Below are positions 9,055-21,447 of a stretch of DNA of 64,000 bases, one piece after another. The position numbers and the translations under genes are program-made. The DNA is from an uncultured Bacteroidota bacterium (GTDB lineage Bacteria; Bacteroidota; Bacteroidia; Bacteroidales; P3): contig CADBDA010000002.1 of NCBI GenBank assembly GCA_902793295.1, positions 62,001 through 126,000 of the forward strand, in the 5' to 3' direction. The notes below the pieces were generated by a model. That model ran no database searches, had not been told where the DNA came from, and was given only the letters and a program-made list of their open reading frames with translations. Numbering within the stretch: position 1 is the first letter of the stretch; every line of letters begins with the position of its first letter.

Positions 9055-9768
9055 ATAGCAAGATCGCCACAAGCGGAACATATAACCCCCTCGTCTTCAG
9101 CCGCTGCTGCCGAATCGGGCGCCGCCGAACAACGGCCGTCCGCTACACCTGCACCTACTCCTGCAACTTCCTCATCTGCGCAACCGCCAACGCCTGTTTC
9201 CGCCACGGAAAAACCCTCAGCCGAATCGCCTTCAACCGAAACTTCTTTAGTCGATACCCCTTCGGCCAAAACCTCTTCAACCGAATCGCCTTCCGCTTCC
9301 GCCCCCGTCAAACCCATCGCGGGCTTGCCAAACGCTTTCTTCTCTTCGGTCTCTGTGTCGGCACCGGTCAATGTGGAACCGGTGCGTTCTCTCGAGTCGG
9401 TCGAGGTGGAACAGCTGACGCAGGAGCATCTGGAAGCTTACTGGAATCAGCTGCTGCAGGAACAGGCTGACGACGAAAAATTCGTCGCCTTGCTGGCCGA
9501 CAAGAAAGTGGAGCTCCAAAACAACAACCTCTTCCTCATCAAGGTGCCCAACATTTACTTCGACACCCTCATTCGCGAATTTCAGGATCGCATCAACTCC
9601 TTCTTCCGCAAGGCAACCAACAACGAGGCGCTCCAGTACAAAGTGGCTGTGGAGGTGCTGCAGCGCGAATCCGTGGCCTACATGCCGCGCGAAAAGTTCG
9701 ACGCTATGGCCCAGCGCAACCCGGCCATGTATTCCCTGCGCAAACTCTTCCCGGATATTGACTTTTGA
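9055..9768 (+). CDS. dnaX: dnaX C-terminal (tau-specific) region, in frame behind the TAG
   Basis: This is an open frame in the same phase as the dnaX core, separated from it only by the TAG at 9052-9054. It starts with a long linker rich in Pro, Ala, Ser, Thr and Glu (roughly codons 1-105). A folded C-terminal domain of about 130 residues follows, with L-L-Q-E-Q, K-V-E-L-Q-N-N-N-L-F, E-K-F-D-A-M and N-P-A-M. It ends in a short acidic tail, as in the tau C-terminal domain of other Bacteroidota DnaX proteins. An independent start would be GTG or ATG inside the linker (for example 9325), with no promoter or ribosome site that I can see. It is either translated by TAG readthrough, lost to a nonsense mutation, or separated by a sequence error. 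Confidence 0.75.
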   Translation: MARSPQAEHITPSSSAAAAESGAAEQRPSATPAPTPATSSSAQPPTPVSATEKPSAESPSTETSLVDTPSAKTSSTESPSASAPVKPIAGLPNAFFSSVSVSAPVNVEPVRSLESVEVEQLTQEHLEAYWNQLLQEQADDEKFVALLADKKVELQNNNLFLIKVPNIYFDTLIREFQDRINSFFRKATNNEALQYKVAVEVLQRESVAYMPREKFDAMAQRNPAMYSLRKLFPDIDF

Positions 9769-9861
9769 TCTGTCTCAATTCTGCCTCGAGCGACTTCTTC
9801 AACCCCAACCGAAACTAATGAATTAAATTATACCGTCTCTTATCCTTCAACGCACATCCCC

Positions 9862-11121
9862 ATGGGTCCTACGTTCATTTTTTTAGGAGCACTGATTTTC
9901 TGCGCGCACTTGTTTGCGGCCTTCTTCCGCCGCAGCCGTGTGCCCGATGTGCTGTTCCTCGTGCTGATTGGCATCGTGCTGGGTCCCGTTCTGGGTTGGG
10001 TCACTCCCGACATGTTGGGTGGCGTGGGTTCTCTCTTTGCGTCTGTCACTTTGGTGTTTATCTTGATCGACAGCGGCATCGAGATGAGCATCGGCAACCT
10101 GCGTCGCTACTGGGTGGGCATCGTCCAGGTTACCTTTTATTCCTTCTGTCTGTCGATGGCGGCAGCGGCCCTTACGGCGCATTTCCTTGCAGGCCTCGAG
10201 TGGCTGCCTTCTCTGCTGCTGGGCAGCATGGTGGCGGGTACGGGCTCCTCCATCGTCATTCCGATCATCAAGCAGATGCGTATCAGCAGCCAGACCCAGA
10301 CGGTCCTCACGCTCGAATCGGCCATCTCGGGCGTCCTCTGCATCGTCGTGGCGCTGGCGCTGATGGAGGGCTTCAAGATGGGTCGCATCAGCGTGGCCCA
10401 GGTGACGGGCAACTTGCTGGCGTCGTTCACCATGGCGGTGCTCATCGGCGGCCTGGGGGGCTTGGTGTGGTCCGTGCTGCTGCGTCGCGTCCGCAAACTA
10501 CAAAACTCCATGTTCCTGACCCCGGCGTTCGTCTTTGTGCTCTACGGCCTCACCGAGGCGCTGGGCTTTAGTGGCGCCATTGCGGCACTGGCTTTCGGCA
10601 TCGTGCTGGGCAACGCGGTCTATCTCGAATACGCTTTCGTCCGCAAACTGTGGCACCGTAGCATGCCTCCCATGCAGTCGCTGGGAGAAAACGAGAAGTC
10701 CTTCTTCAAAGAGATGGTCTTCATTCTGAAAACCTTCTTTTTCGTCTATATCGGCATCAGCATCCCCTTCACCGATACCGTCGCGCTCCTCTGGGGGGCG
10801 GTGATTGTCGCTGCGCTCTTTCTGGCTCGATTTGTCCTCATCCAGCTCGTGGGTCGCCACAACAGCGCTACCGACCGCCTCATCGTCTCCATCATGATCC
10901 CCAAAGGGCTCGTTTCTGCGGTGCTGGCCTCCATGCCGCGTCAAATCAACTCTGCGGCGGGTGCCCCGATCATCCCTCATGCCGAAACCATCGAATGCAT
11001 GGTCTATTCCATCATCTTCTTCAGCATTGTCTTCAGCACAATCCTGGTCCTCCTCTGCCGCAAACGCATCATCGACACCGAACATAAACCTGAACAAGTG
11101 GAGGTGTACGACTATGAATGA
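9862..11121 (+). CDS. Cation:proton antiporter (CPA family)
   Basis: A 419-aa polytopic membrane protein with about 11-13 hydrophobic helices from residue 3 to 400. It resembles the membrane domain of CPA-type Na+(K+)/H+ antiporters. Visible features are an early L-I-G-I-V-L-G-P motif (about residue 38), an S-G-I-E-M-S segment (about residue 72) in the position of the family's GLE(M/L) motif, and a charged conserved stretch late in the protein. There is no C-terminal RCK/TrkA-N domain, so it is shorter than Kef/YbaL proteins. It would exchange cations for protons at the inner membrane; ion specificity cannot be read from the sequence. Confidence 0.8.
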   Translation: MGPTFIFLGALIFCAHLFAAFFRRSRVPDVLFLVLIGIVLGPVLGWVTPDMLGGVGSLFASVTLVFILIDSGIEMSIGNLRRYWVGIVQVTFYSFCLSMAAAALTAHFLAGLEWLPSLLLGSMVAGTGSSIVIPIIKQMRISSQTQTVLTLESAISGVLCIVVALALMEGFKMGRISVAQVTGNLLASFTMAVLIGGLGGLVWSVLLRRVRKLQNSMFLTPAFVFVLYGLTEALGFSGAIAALAFGIVLGNAVYLEYAFVRKLWHRSMPPMQSLGENEKSFFKEMVFILKTFFFVYIGISIPFTDTVALLWGAVIVAALFLARFVLIQLVGRHNSATDRLIVSIMIPKGLVSAVLASMPRQINSAAGAPIIPHAETIECMVYSIIFFSIVFSTILVLLCRKRIIDTEHKPEQVEVYDYE

Positions 11122-11206
11122 GGTGCATATGTCGAAAAAAAACATGGGCTCCCATGGTTAACAATGAGGGTTGAAGCATTATAATAGAAAAAAACAGACA
11201 TCATAC

Positions 11207-12010
11207 ATGACGATAGATTTTTATAAATATGACGGTGCGGGGAACGATTTCGTTCTCGTCGATGTTCGCGCAAAGGATATGAAACTCGCAGAGACAGAGA
11301 TAGCGCGGATCTGCCACCGCCGTTTTGGTGTCGGCGCCGACGGGCTGATGACGCTGGGCAGTGCCGATGCTCCCTACGACTTTGAGATGAAATACTACAA
11401 CAGCGACGGTCGCATCGGCTCGATGTGCGGCAACGGCGGTCGCTGCATTGCCGCATTCGCCCACCGTTTGGGATTGGGCCACCACGACCCCGTTAGCGAC
11501 CGCTGGGTGGTGGACTTCTTGGGGTTCGACGGACCCCACCATGCCGAAATGATAGCCTACGACAACGCAACAGACAAAGGGGTGGTGCAACTGGGCATGC
11601 GCGATGTCCCCTGCAGCGAGGTGCGCAAGTGCTTGGAGGGGTGTTTCCTCGACACCGGTTCACCCCACTATGTGCAGCAGGTGTCAGATTTGTCCCACTA
11701 TGACGTGGTGGGTCGGGGTCGCAGCTTGCGCAACAACTCCGAGGAATTCCCCGAAGGGACAAATGTCGACTTCATCGAACTGATGGACGACGGGCAGCTC
11801 TTTGTCCGCACCTATGAACGCGGTGTGGAGGACGAAACCTGGGCCTGTGGCACCGGCGTGACTGCCTGCGCTATCGTCTCCGGCGTCCGTCAGCTGAAAA
11901 CGCTCGGTGGCGACTTCTGTGTGGACTACGAACTAAAGGATGGCGCTTACCGCAACGTTCGGCTCACCGGCCCCGTGTCACTCAACTTCGTTGGGAAATG
12001 GAATTGTTGA
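11207..12010 (+). CDS. dapF: Diaminopimelate epimerase
   Basis: A 267-aa enzyme that converts LL- to meso-diaminopimelate for peptidoglycan and lysine. Both catalytic cysteines are visible: C74 in M-C-G-N-G-G-R-C and C214 in A-C-G-T-G-V-T-A. The typical opening K-Y-D-G-A-G-N-D-F follows directly after the chosen ATG. A TTG 36 bases upstream is also in frame but would add residues that the family lacks. dapD, from the same pathway, is at 52.9-53.8 kb. Confidence 0.95.
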   Translation: MTIDFYKYDGAGNDFVLVDVRAKDMKLAETEIARICHRRFGVGADGLMTLGSADAPYDFEMKYYNSDGRIGSMCGNGGRCIAAFAHRLGLGHHDPVSDRWVVDFLGFDGPHHAEMIAYDNATDKGVVQLGMRDVPCSEVRKCLEGCFLDTGSPHYVQQVSDLSHYDVVGRGRSLRNNSEEFPEGTNVDFIELMDDGQLFVRTYERGVEDETWACGTGVTACAIVSGVRQLKTLGGDFCVDYELKDGAYRNVRLTGPVSLNFVGKWNC

Positions 12011-12051
12011 CCAATTCCTACCCCCCCCCGAAAAACATCAACGAATACTAA

Positions 12052-15377
<3,326 letters not shown>

Positions 15378-15722
15378 TGGGGCGTACGCGATGTTTTTTT
15401 GCGGACGAGCTGTGGGCGCTTCAATTGGTATTATGAGTAAAGTTAGCGGTGTGTGACGTTGGCGCGTCCCGAGGTTTCGAATTCGGTGCGTGTCAAGAAG
15501 TGTTCGGTTTGTCGTGTTCAATTATAGTATCGTTTCAAGCACCCAAAATGATACAATGGGAAGTAAAAAAAATAATTTGGTTGGGATTCTTTTGTTGTAA
15601 GTGTTTGTGTGTTAATTGTATGTAATCTTTTGGTTCGATAGTTATTTTTGCTCAATCGCTTAATGGGAAATGTTTTGTATTTTTGCAAAATATTTTTTTT
15701 CGATGCAAGCACAAGGAAAAAG
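15378..15722. other. Intergenic region before the sulfatase gene
   Basis: The region is 345 bp, increasingly AT-rich to the right, and no gene is supported. Near its right end lies a promoter element (15678-15685). A GGTTTCGAATTC stretch near 15470 looks superficially like a tRNA T-loop, but no acceptor or anticodon stem can be formed around it. Confidence 0.5.
15678..15685 (+). promoter_or_regulatory. Bacteroidota -7 element before the sulfatase gene
   Basis: TATTTTTG fits TAnnTTTG. It lies 37 bp before the ATG at 15723 and inside the longer open frame that begins at 15648. Transcription would therefore start downstream of 15648, which supports the ATG at 15723. No good -33 box is seen. Confidence 0.5.
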
Positions 15723-17519
15723 ATGAAACAAAGACTTTTATTCCTCGTCCGACTCTATGTCACATTGTTGTTGGTCTTCATGACCCAGAAGGTGGTCTTC
15801 ATGTTGGTCAATGTCGCTCATGCCGACGGTGCTCCGTTTGGCAGTTGTCTGGCGGTGTTGTGGCATGGCCTTCGGTTGGATTCGGTGGCGGCGAGCTATC
15901 TGCTGATTGTGCCGGTTGTGGTGTTGCTGGTGAGTTGCTTTGTGAAACGCATGGATCTGCGAAGGGTACTGCGTCCCTACTATTGGATCGCCGCTGTGCT
16001 GATGGGAGTGCTGTTTGTGGCCGACGTGGTGCTCTATGCCTTCTGGGGCGCCAAGATCGACGCCAACGACCTGATGTATGCCGCCAAACCGAAGGATATG
16101 CTGGCCAGTGTCACATGGTGGAGCATTGTGCTGGGCGTGTTGGTTATTGCCTTGATTTGTTGGCATTACTATCGTCGTTTGCGGCACGCCACACCCGAGG
16201 AATTGGGTCCTCTTGGTAACCGTTGGCTTTCGTTGCTGTTTGTGCCGCTGTTCGGACTAGTGTTTCTGGGCATGCGTGGCAGCATCAGCCAATCTACAGC
16301 CAACCCCTCCTATGCCTATTTTTCGACCCATGCTTTTTGTAACCATGCGGCCCTCAATCCCCTGTTCAATATGCTTCATTCGCTCTTTAAGGTCGAGGAT
16401 TTGGACCGCGAGTTCGATTTCACACCGCGTGAAGAGGTGGAGGCTTCCATCGCCCCATTGTTTGCCTACGACGGTGCCATCACCGATACGCTGCTCAACA
16501 CGCAGCGACCCGACGTGATGCTCATCATCTGGGAAGGTGGCGGATGGGAGATGGTGATGAACGACAGTGTGTCGCCCAACCTGCAGCAGCTGAGCCGCGA
16601 AGGGGTCTTCTTCACTCACTGCCAGGCCAACAGTTTCCGTACCGACCGTGGTGTGGTGTCGGTCCTCAACGGTTGGCAGGGTCTGCCCACCACCTCGCTG
16701 ATGAAGATGACCGACAAGTGCCGCAAGCTGCCCTCACTGGCAGCGGCACTGGCTGCCGAAGGCTACCGCACACGCTTCGTCTACGGTGGCGACATCGACT
16801 TCACCAACATGCGCTGCTACCTCAGCGAGACGGGTTTCACTTCGGTGATGGGCAGCGAGGACTTCCCCGAAAGCCGCAGGCTCAGCAACTGGGGCGCCCC
16901 TGATGCCTATACGCTGGTGCCGCAGTCGTTCGACTTTGCTTCGCCGTCGTTCAATGTGGTGCTGACCCTCAGCAGCCACGAACCCTGGGAGGCACCGATG
17001 CACCGGCTGGCCGACCCACGACAGAATGCTTTCGCTTATGCCGACTCTTGTATTGGCGCTTTTGTGGACAGCCTGCGTACCCTTCCGCAATGGGACAATC
17101 TGCTGGTAATCATTGTTCCGGATCACGGTATTCCCTCCTTCTCCGGACAATCGACTGGCGACCCGCTGGTGGCTCATGTGCCTATGGTGTGGGTGGGTGG
17201 CGCCGTGCGGGCTCCGCGACAGGTGGATGTGCTGATGAGCCAAAACGATTTGGCAGCCACCCTATTGGCGCAGATGGGTGTCGACGCTTCGCCATTCATC
17301 CTCAGTCGTAATGTGCTTAGCCCCAGCTACAATTCACGTCGCCATTTTGCCCTCCATACCTTTAAGAACGGTTGCAACCTTATCGACAGCACCGGCATCA
17401 CCCGCTTCGATTGCATCGACCGTAAAGCCACCGCCATTCAAGGCAATCCCGCTTCCGACCACGAAACCTTCGTCAAACAGCTGCTGCAATACATCTACCA
17501 ACGCACGGCGGCACTTTAA
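15723..17519 (+). CDS. LTA synthase-like sulfatase-family transferase
   Basis: The protein is 598 aa. Its N-terminal half has five hydrophobic helices (to about residue 190). Its C-terminal half is an alkaline-phosphatase/sulfatase domain of the LtaS type. Candidate metal and nucleophile positions are the acidic residue in W-E-G-G-G-W-E near residue 271, the nucleophilic Thr in S-F-R-T-D-R-G (T307), the Y-G-G-D-x-D segment near residue 358, and D-H-G-I near residue 465. Such enzymes transfer phosphoglycerol or phosphoethanolamine-type groups to envelope glycans or lipid A on the periplasmic face. In a Gram-negative host the substrate is unknown; teichoic acid is unlikely. Confidence 0.85.
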   Translation: MKQRLLFLVRLYVTLLLVFMTQKVVFMLVNVAHADGAPFGSCLAVLWHGLRLDSVAASYLLIVPVVVLLVSCFVKRMDLRRVLRPYYWIAAVLMGVLFVADVVLYAFWGAKIDANDLMYAAKPKDMLASVTWWSIVLGVLVIALICWHYYRRLRHATPEELGPLGNRWLSLLFVPLFGLVFLGMRGSISQSTANPSYAYFSTHAFCNHAALNPLFNMLHSLFKVEDLDREFDFTPREEVEASIAPLFAYDGAITDTLLNTQRPDVMLIIWEGGGWEMVMNDSVSPNLQQLSREGVFFTHCQANSFRTDRGVVSVLNGWQGLPTTSLMKMTDKCRKLPSLAAALAAEGYRTRFVYGGDIDFTNMRCYLSETGFTSVMGSEDFPESRRLSNWGAPDAYTLVPQSFDFASPSFNVVLTLSSHEPWEAPMHRLADPRQNAFAYADSCIGAFVDSLRTLPQWDNLLVIIVPDHGIPSFSGQSTGDPLVAHVPMVWVGGAVRAPRQVDVLMSQNDLAATLLAQMGVDASPFILSRNVLSPSYNSRRHFALHTFKNGCNLIDSTGITRFDCIDRKATAIQGNPASDHETFVKQLLQYIYQRTAAL

Positions 17520-17599
17520 GATTGACATTATATGAGAATAATTGTGATTTGTACGTTGAGTGCTATTAATCAATATATTAAAAATAATCTTATAGTAAA

Positions 17600-18259
17600 A
17601 TGAAAAAACAGATCATTCTTTTGGGTGCGGTCCTTGTACATCTGGCTGCAACCTTCGTGTCATGTTGTGGTAAGGACGATGCCTCCGCCACTGCCACCGC
17701 CAATAATGGCAGCGATGCCATAACCACCATCATGCAGCGCAAAAGTGTGCGCTCCTACACCGACGAACCCATTGCGGATTCGGTGATGGAGTCGATGTTG
17801 CGTGCCGCCGTCGCCGCTCCTTCGGGTATGGACATCCGTCCGTGGCACATTGTGGTGATGACCGACAAGAGCTGCTATGACACCCTTTTTGCCGGCAATT
17901 TCAACATGGAGAAATTCAAGATGTCGTCGGCTGTTGTCATCTTCTGTGCCGACACCACGGTGACGCGTCCTCCGCGTGAAAATCCCGACGCACCGGCCGA
18001 AACCCGTCCCAATGGTTTGTGGCGTGACGACATGGGCGCCTGCGTCGAGAACTTCCTGCTGGCTGTCGAATACTACGGATTGGGCGCCGTATGGACCGCC
18101 TGTTATCCCTACCACGACCGCATGGATCCCATTCGCGACTATCTGAAACTGCCTGGCAATGTGGTGCCTTATGCTGTAGTGCCAGTGGGGTCGCCTGCTG
18201 GCAACGATCAGCCTAAAGATAAGTGGGACACCAGCCGCATCCACTTCAATAGGTGGTAA
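17600..18259 (+). CDS. Nitroreductase-family lipoprotein
   Basis: A 219-aa nitroreductase-fold protein. The FMN-binding opening is visible as M-Q-R-K-S-V-R-S-Y (about residues 46-54), with A-A-P-S-G at about residue 75 and a late G-L-G-A-V-W-T-A block. It also carries a signal peptide ending in S-C-C-G, with a lipobox cysteine near residue 22. Nitroreductases are usually cytosolic, so a lipid-anchored version is unusual, although exported relatives occur in Bacteroidota. It would use FMN to reduce quinones or nitro groups, or another substrate at the cell envelope. A terminator follows at 18279. Confidence 0.8.
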   Translation: MKKQIILLGAVLVHLAATFVSCCGKDDASATATANNGSDAITTIMQRKSVRSYTDEPIADSVMESMLRAAVAAPSGMDIRPWHIVVMTDKSCYDTLFAGNFNMEKFKMSSAVVIFCADTTVTRPPRENPDAPAETRPNGLWRDDMGACVENFLLAVEYYGLGAVWTACYPYHDRMDPIRDYLKLPGNVVPYAVVPVGSPAGNDQPKDKWDTSRIHFNRW

Positions 18260-18278
18260 TCATCTTTCGTTTCATTCC

Positions 18279-18301
18279 GACCCCAGGCACCCCCTGGGGT
18301 C
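18279..18301 (+). terminator. Hairpin terminator after the nitroreductase gene
   Basis: GACCCCAGG (18279-18287), a 5-base loop, and CCTGGGGTC (18293-18301) form a perfect 9-bp stem 20 bp after the stop codon. The following sequence (TTGTCTGTTCT) is only moderately T-rich. Confidence 0.7.
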
Positions 18302-18391
18302 TTGTCTGTTCTATCCCCCGTGTCGCAGCCCTCTCCCGCCGCTTTTTTCTCTTTTTTTCCTTTTTTACGCTTCAATTCTTATTTTAATTCG

Positions 18392-18399
18392 TACCTTTG
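18392..18399 (+). promoter_or_regulatory. Bacteroidota -7 element of gcvP
   Basis: TACCTTTG fits TAnnTTTG and lies 47 bp before the gcvP ATG. The region at -33 has no TTTG. I looked for a glycine riboswitch in the 190 bp upstream and see none. Confidence 0.6.
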
Positions 18400-18446
18400 T
18401 AATTCTAAAAATTATAGAAATCTATTATAATTAATTAATTAATACG

Positions 18447-21302
18447 ATGATTACCAATAATTTCACCGCTCGTCACAACGGCGTCTCCAAGCCCGCCGAC
18501 GAGGAAAAAATGCTCAAAACCATCGGCGTCTCCTCTATGGAGGATCTCATCGACAAGGCTGTTCCTAAGGCTATCCGTCTCGACAAGCCCATGCCTATTG
18601 CCGACGGCATCAACGAATACGAATTCCTTAACCGCTGCCGCGCTTTGGCTCAGAAAAACAAACTGTTCAAGAGCTACATCGGTATGGGTTACTACAACAC
18701 CATCACCCCTGCCGTCATCCAGCGCAACGTCTTTGAGAATGCGGGCTGGTACACCGCCTACACTCCTTATCAGACCGAAATCAGCCAGGGCCGCCTCGAA
18801 GCGCTCATGACCTATCAGACCATGGTTAGCGACATGACGGGCTTGCCCCTCGCCAACGCATCGCTCCTCGACGAGGCTACCGCCGGCGGCGAATGCATGA
18901 TCATGTTCTACAACAGCCGCAGCCGCGCCCAGGTGAAGGAGAACGTCCACAAAATCTTTGTTGACGACTGCATCTTCCCTCAAACGCTTGATGTCATGCG
19001 CACCAACGCCGCTCCTCGCGGTATCGAAATCGTGGTCGGCAAGGCTTCCGAAATCCAACTCGACAACTCGTTCTTCGGCGCCGTCGTCCAGTACCCGAAC
19101 CAGTTCGGTGAGGTGTCCGACTATAGCGAATTCATCACCAAGGCTCACGAACTGGGCATCTTCGTCGGCGTCGCTACCGACCTCATGGCGCTGGCACTGC
19201 TCAAAACTCCGGGCGAGATGGGCGCAGACTGTGCTTTCGGTAGCAACCAGCGTTTCGGCCTGCCGATGGGCTTCGGCGGTCCGCACGCGGGCTTCTTCGC
19301 TGTCACCGAAGCTTTCAAGCGTAGCTTCCCTGGCCGCATCATCGGCTGGAGCGTGGACGTCAAGGGCAACCCCGCCCTGCGCATGGCGCTGGGTATGCGC
19401 GAACAGCACATCAAACGCGAAAAGGCTACCTCCAACATCTGCACCGCTTCGGCGCTGCAGGCTATCATGAGTGGCTTCTATGCTGCTTGGCACGGCCCGG
19501 ATGGTATCCGCAATATCGCCGCCAACATGCATGCCATGGCGGGCGTTCTGGCCAAAGAACTGGAGAAATACGGCTACAAACAGCACAACCGCGTCTTCTT
19601 CGACACGCTGGCGCTGCAGTGCCCCGTGCCGACTAGCGTGGTGCGCAAGGTGGCTGAGGCTGCTAGCATCAACTTCCGCTACATTTGCGAAGAGTGCATC
19701 GGCATCAGCCTCGACGAAACCACCTCGAAGGACGACATCAATGCCATCATCTCCGTGCTGGCCAAGGCTGCCGGCAAGGAGCCTGAACTGCTGCACTGCG
19801 ACGGCAAGGGATGCTGCACTTCCTTCAGCGATATCCCGGCAAATCTGCTCCGTACTAGCAAGTATTTGACCCATAGCGTTTTCAATAAATATCATAGTGA
19901 AACCGAAATGATGCGCTACATGAAGAAGCTCGAGGTGAAAGACCTCAGCCTCAACCGCGCCATGATCCCGCTGGGTAGCTGCACCATGAAGCTCAACGCC
20001 GCTGCCGAAATGCTCCCACTGAGTTGGAGCCGCTTCGCGGGCATCCATCCTTTCGCTCCCGCCGACCAGGCTGAAGGTTCGCTGCAGATGATCAAGGAAA
20101 TGGAGGATATGCTGGCCATCATTACAGGCTTCGCGGGCGTCTCGCTGCAGCCCAACTCGGGCTCCGCTGGCGAATACAGCGGCCTCACCGTCATCCGCAA
20201 CTATCACATCGACTGCGGCAACCCGCAGCGCAACGTTTGCCTCATCCCGGCTTCTGCTCACGGCACCAACCCGGCTTCGGCAGCCAAGGCTGGCATGACC
20301 GTCGTTGTGGTGAAATGCAACGATAAGGGCGATGTCGATATCGATGACCTTAAGGAGAAAGTGGCTCAGTACAAGGATTCCCTCAGCTGCATCATGATCA
20401 CCTATCCGTCCACCCACGGCGCTTTCGAAGAGGGCATCCTCGAAATCGTCGACATCATCCATCAGGCGGGCGGTCTGGTCTATATGGACGGCGCCAACAT
20501 GAACGCCCAGGTGGGCATCACTTCGCCTGGCCGTATGGGAGCCGACGTGTGCCACCTTAACCTCCACAAGACTTTCGCAGGTCCTCACGGCGGTGGCGGC
20601 GCTGGCGTGGGTCCTATCGCTGTCAGCGAAAAACTGCTCGACTTCCTGCCCAAACATTGTGTCTGCCCCGTGGGCGGCAAGAAGGGCAACGCTATGGCTG
20701 CCGCTCCTTTCGGCAACTTCCTCCTGTTCCCCATCACCTACGGCTACCTGCTCATGCTGGGCGGCAACGGTCTCACCGAGGCTACTCGCCACGCTATCCT
20801 CAACGCCAACTATCTGCGTGCCCGCCTCCAGAAGTACTACAAGATTCTCTACACCAACCGCAACGGCATGTGCGGCCACGAGATGATCGTCGACTTCAGC
20901 GAATTTAGCCTCAAGGTGAGCGTCGGCGATATCGCCCGTCGTCTCGACGACTACGGCTTCCACGCTCCCACCGTGGCTTTCCCGGTCCACAACACCCTCA
21001 TGGTCGAACCTACCGAGAGCGAACCGCTCAGCGAACTCGACCGCTTCTGCGACGCCCTCATCAGCATCCGCCAGGAAATCGACGACATCATGTCCGGCAA
21101 GTATGACGAACACAACAACCCCATCGCCAACGCTCCTCACACCATGCAGGTGGTCTGCGCCGACGAATGGAACTATCCCTACAGCCGCAAAGTCGCCGCC
21201 TTCCCGCAGGAACATGGCGACAAGTACTGGCCGACTATCAGCAAGATTGACGACGCCTACGGCGACCGCAACCTGCAGCCCGTTTGGCCCGCTGAAGCTT
21301 AA
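18447..21302 (+). CDS. gcvP: Glycine dehydrogenase (decarboxylating), P-protein
   Basis: A 951-aa single-chain P-protein with the two half-domains fused. It decarboxylates glycine using pyridoxal phosphate and passes the aminomethyl group to the H-protein lipoate. The PLP lysine is in L-H-K-T-F-A-G-P-H-G-G-G (K708). The N-terminal half shows the degenerate partner domain, including a GGPHAG motif near residue 276. The length is normal. gcvT and gcvH are not in the window; the lpdA at 39.2 kb could supply the L-protein. It has its own promoter and a strong terminator, so it is probably monocistronic. Confidence 0.97.
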   Translation: MITNNFTARHNGVSKPADEEKMLKTIGVSSMEDLIDKAVPKAIRLDKPMPIADGINEYEFLNRCRALAQKNKLFKSYIGMGYYNTITPAVIQRNVFENAGWYTAYTPYQTEISQGRLEALMTYQTMVSDMTGLPLANASLLDEATAGGECMIMFYNSRSRAQVKENVHKIFVDDCIFPQTLDVMRTNAAPRGIEIVVGKASEIQLDNSFFGAVVQYPNQFGEVSDYSEFITKAHELGIFVGVATDLMALALLKTPGEMGADCAFGSNQRFGLPMGFGGPHAGFFAVTEAFKRSFPGRIIGWSVDVKGNPALRMALGMREQHIKREKATSNICTASALQAIMSGFYAAWHGPDGIRNIAANMHAMAGVLAKELEKYGYKQHNRVFFDTLALQCPVPTSVVRKVAEAASINFRYICEECIGISLDETTSKDDINAIISVLAKAAGKEPELLHCDGKGCCTSFSDIPANLLRTSKYLTHSVFNKYHSETEMMRYMKKLEVKDLSLNRAMIPLGSCTMKLNAAAEMLPLSWSRFAGIHPFAPADQAEGSLQMIKEMEDMLAIITGFAGVSLQPNSGSAGEYSGLTVIRNYHIDCGNPQRNVCLIPASAHGTNPASAAKAGMTVVVVKCNDKGDVDIDDLKEKVAQYKDSLSCIMITYPSTHGAFEEGILEIVDIIHQAGGLVYMDGANMNAQVGITSPGRMGADVCHLNLHKTFAGPHGGGGAGVGPIAVSEKLLDFLPKHCVCPVGGKKGNAMAAAPFGNFLLFPITYGYLLMLGGNGLTEATRHAILNANYLRARLQKYYKILYTNRNGMCGHEMIVDFSEFSLKVSVGDIARRLDDYGFHAPTVAFPVHNTLMVEPTESEPLSELDRFCDALISIRQEIDDIMSGKYDEHNNPIANAPHTMQVVCADEWNYPYSRKVAAFPQEHGDKYWPTISKIDDAYGDRNLQPVWPAEA

Positions 21303-21358
21303 TCATCCGCTCGCCGTGATGTTCTATCTTCCATGTAACATCCGACAAGCCATCAACA

Positions 21359-21390
21359 AAAGGGGAGAATCCGCAAGGATTTTCCCCTTT
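21359..21390 (+). terminator. Strong hairpin terminator of gcvP
   Basis: A 14-bp stem (21359-21372 with 21377-21390, one G-U pair) is closed by a GCAA tetraloop and followed by CTCTTTTTCC. It sits 57 bp after the gcvP stop. Confidence 0.88.
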
Positions 21391-21447
21391 CTCTTTTTCC
21401 GTCCTACTGCAGCTCGCGCTCACCACGGCTGCCTCCTGAGTTCTGTC

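Noticed and set aside
9040-9060. Frameshift site in dnaX as in E. coli
   Set aside because: There is no A-AAA-AAG type slippery heptamer before the stop, and the downstream tail is in the same frame as the core, so no frameshift is needed. Only readthrough or mutation fits.
9055-9324. The dnaX linker as a separate proline-rich gene
   Set aside because: It has no start codon or promoter of its own and continues in frame into the tau C-terminal domain.
15465-15500. GGTTTCGAATTC resembling a tRNA T-arm
   Set aside because: No acceptor stem, anticodon arm or D-arm can be paired around it at tRNA distances.
18260-18446. Glycine riboswitch before gcvP
   Set aside because: No paired aptamer-like stems with the conserved core are visible; the region contains a terminator and an AT-rich promoter only.
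18435-21215. A 926-codon open frame on the minus strand opposite gcvP
   Set aside because: It is an antisense shadow of a highly biased GC-rich gene. gcvP on the plus strand has full family similarity, and the antisense translation has no recognisable domain.
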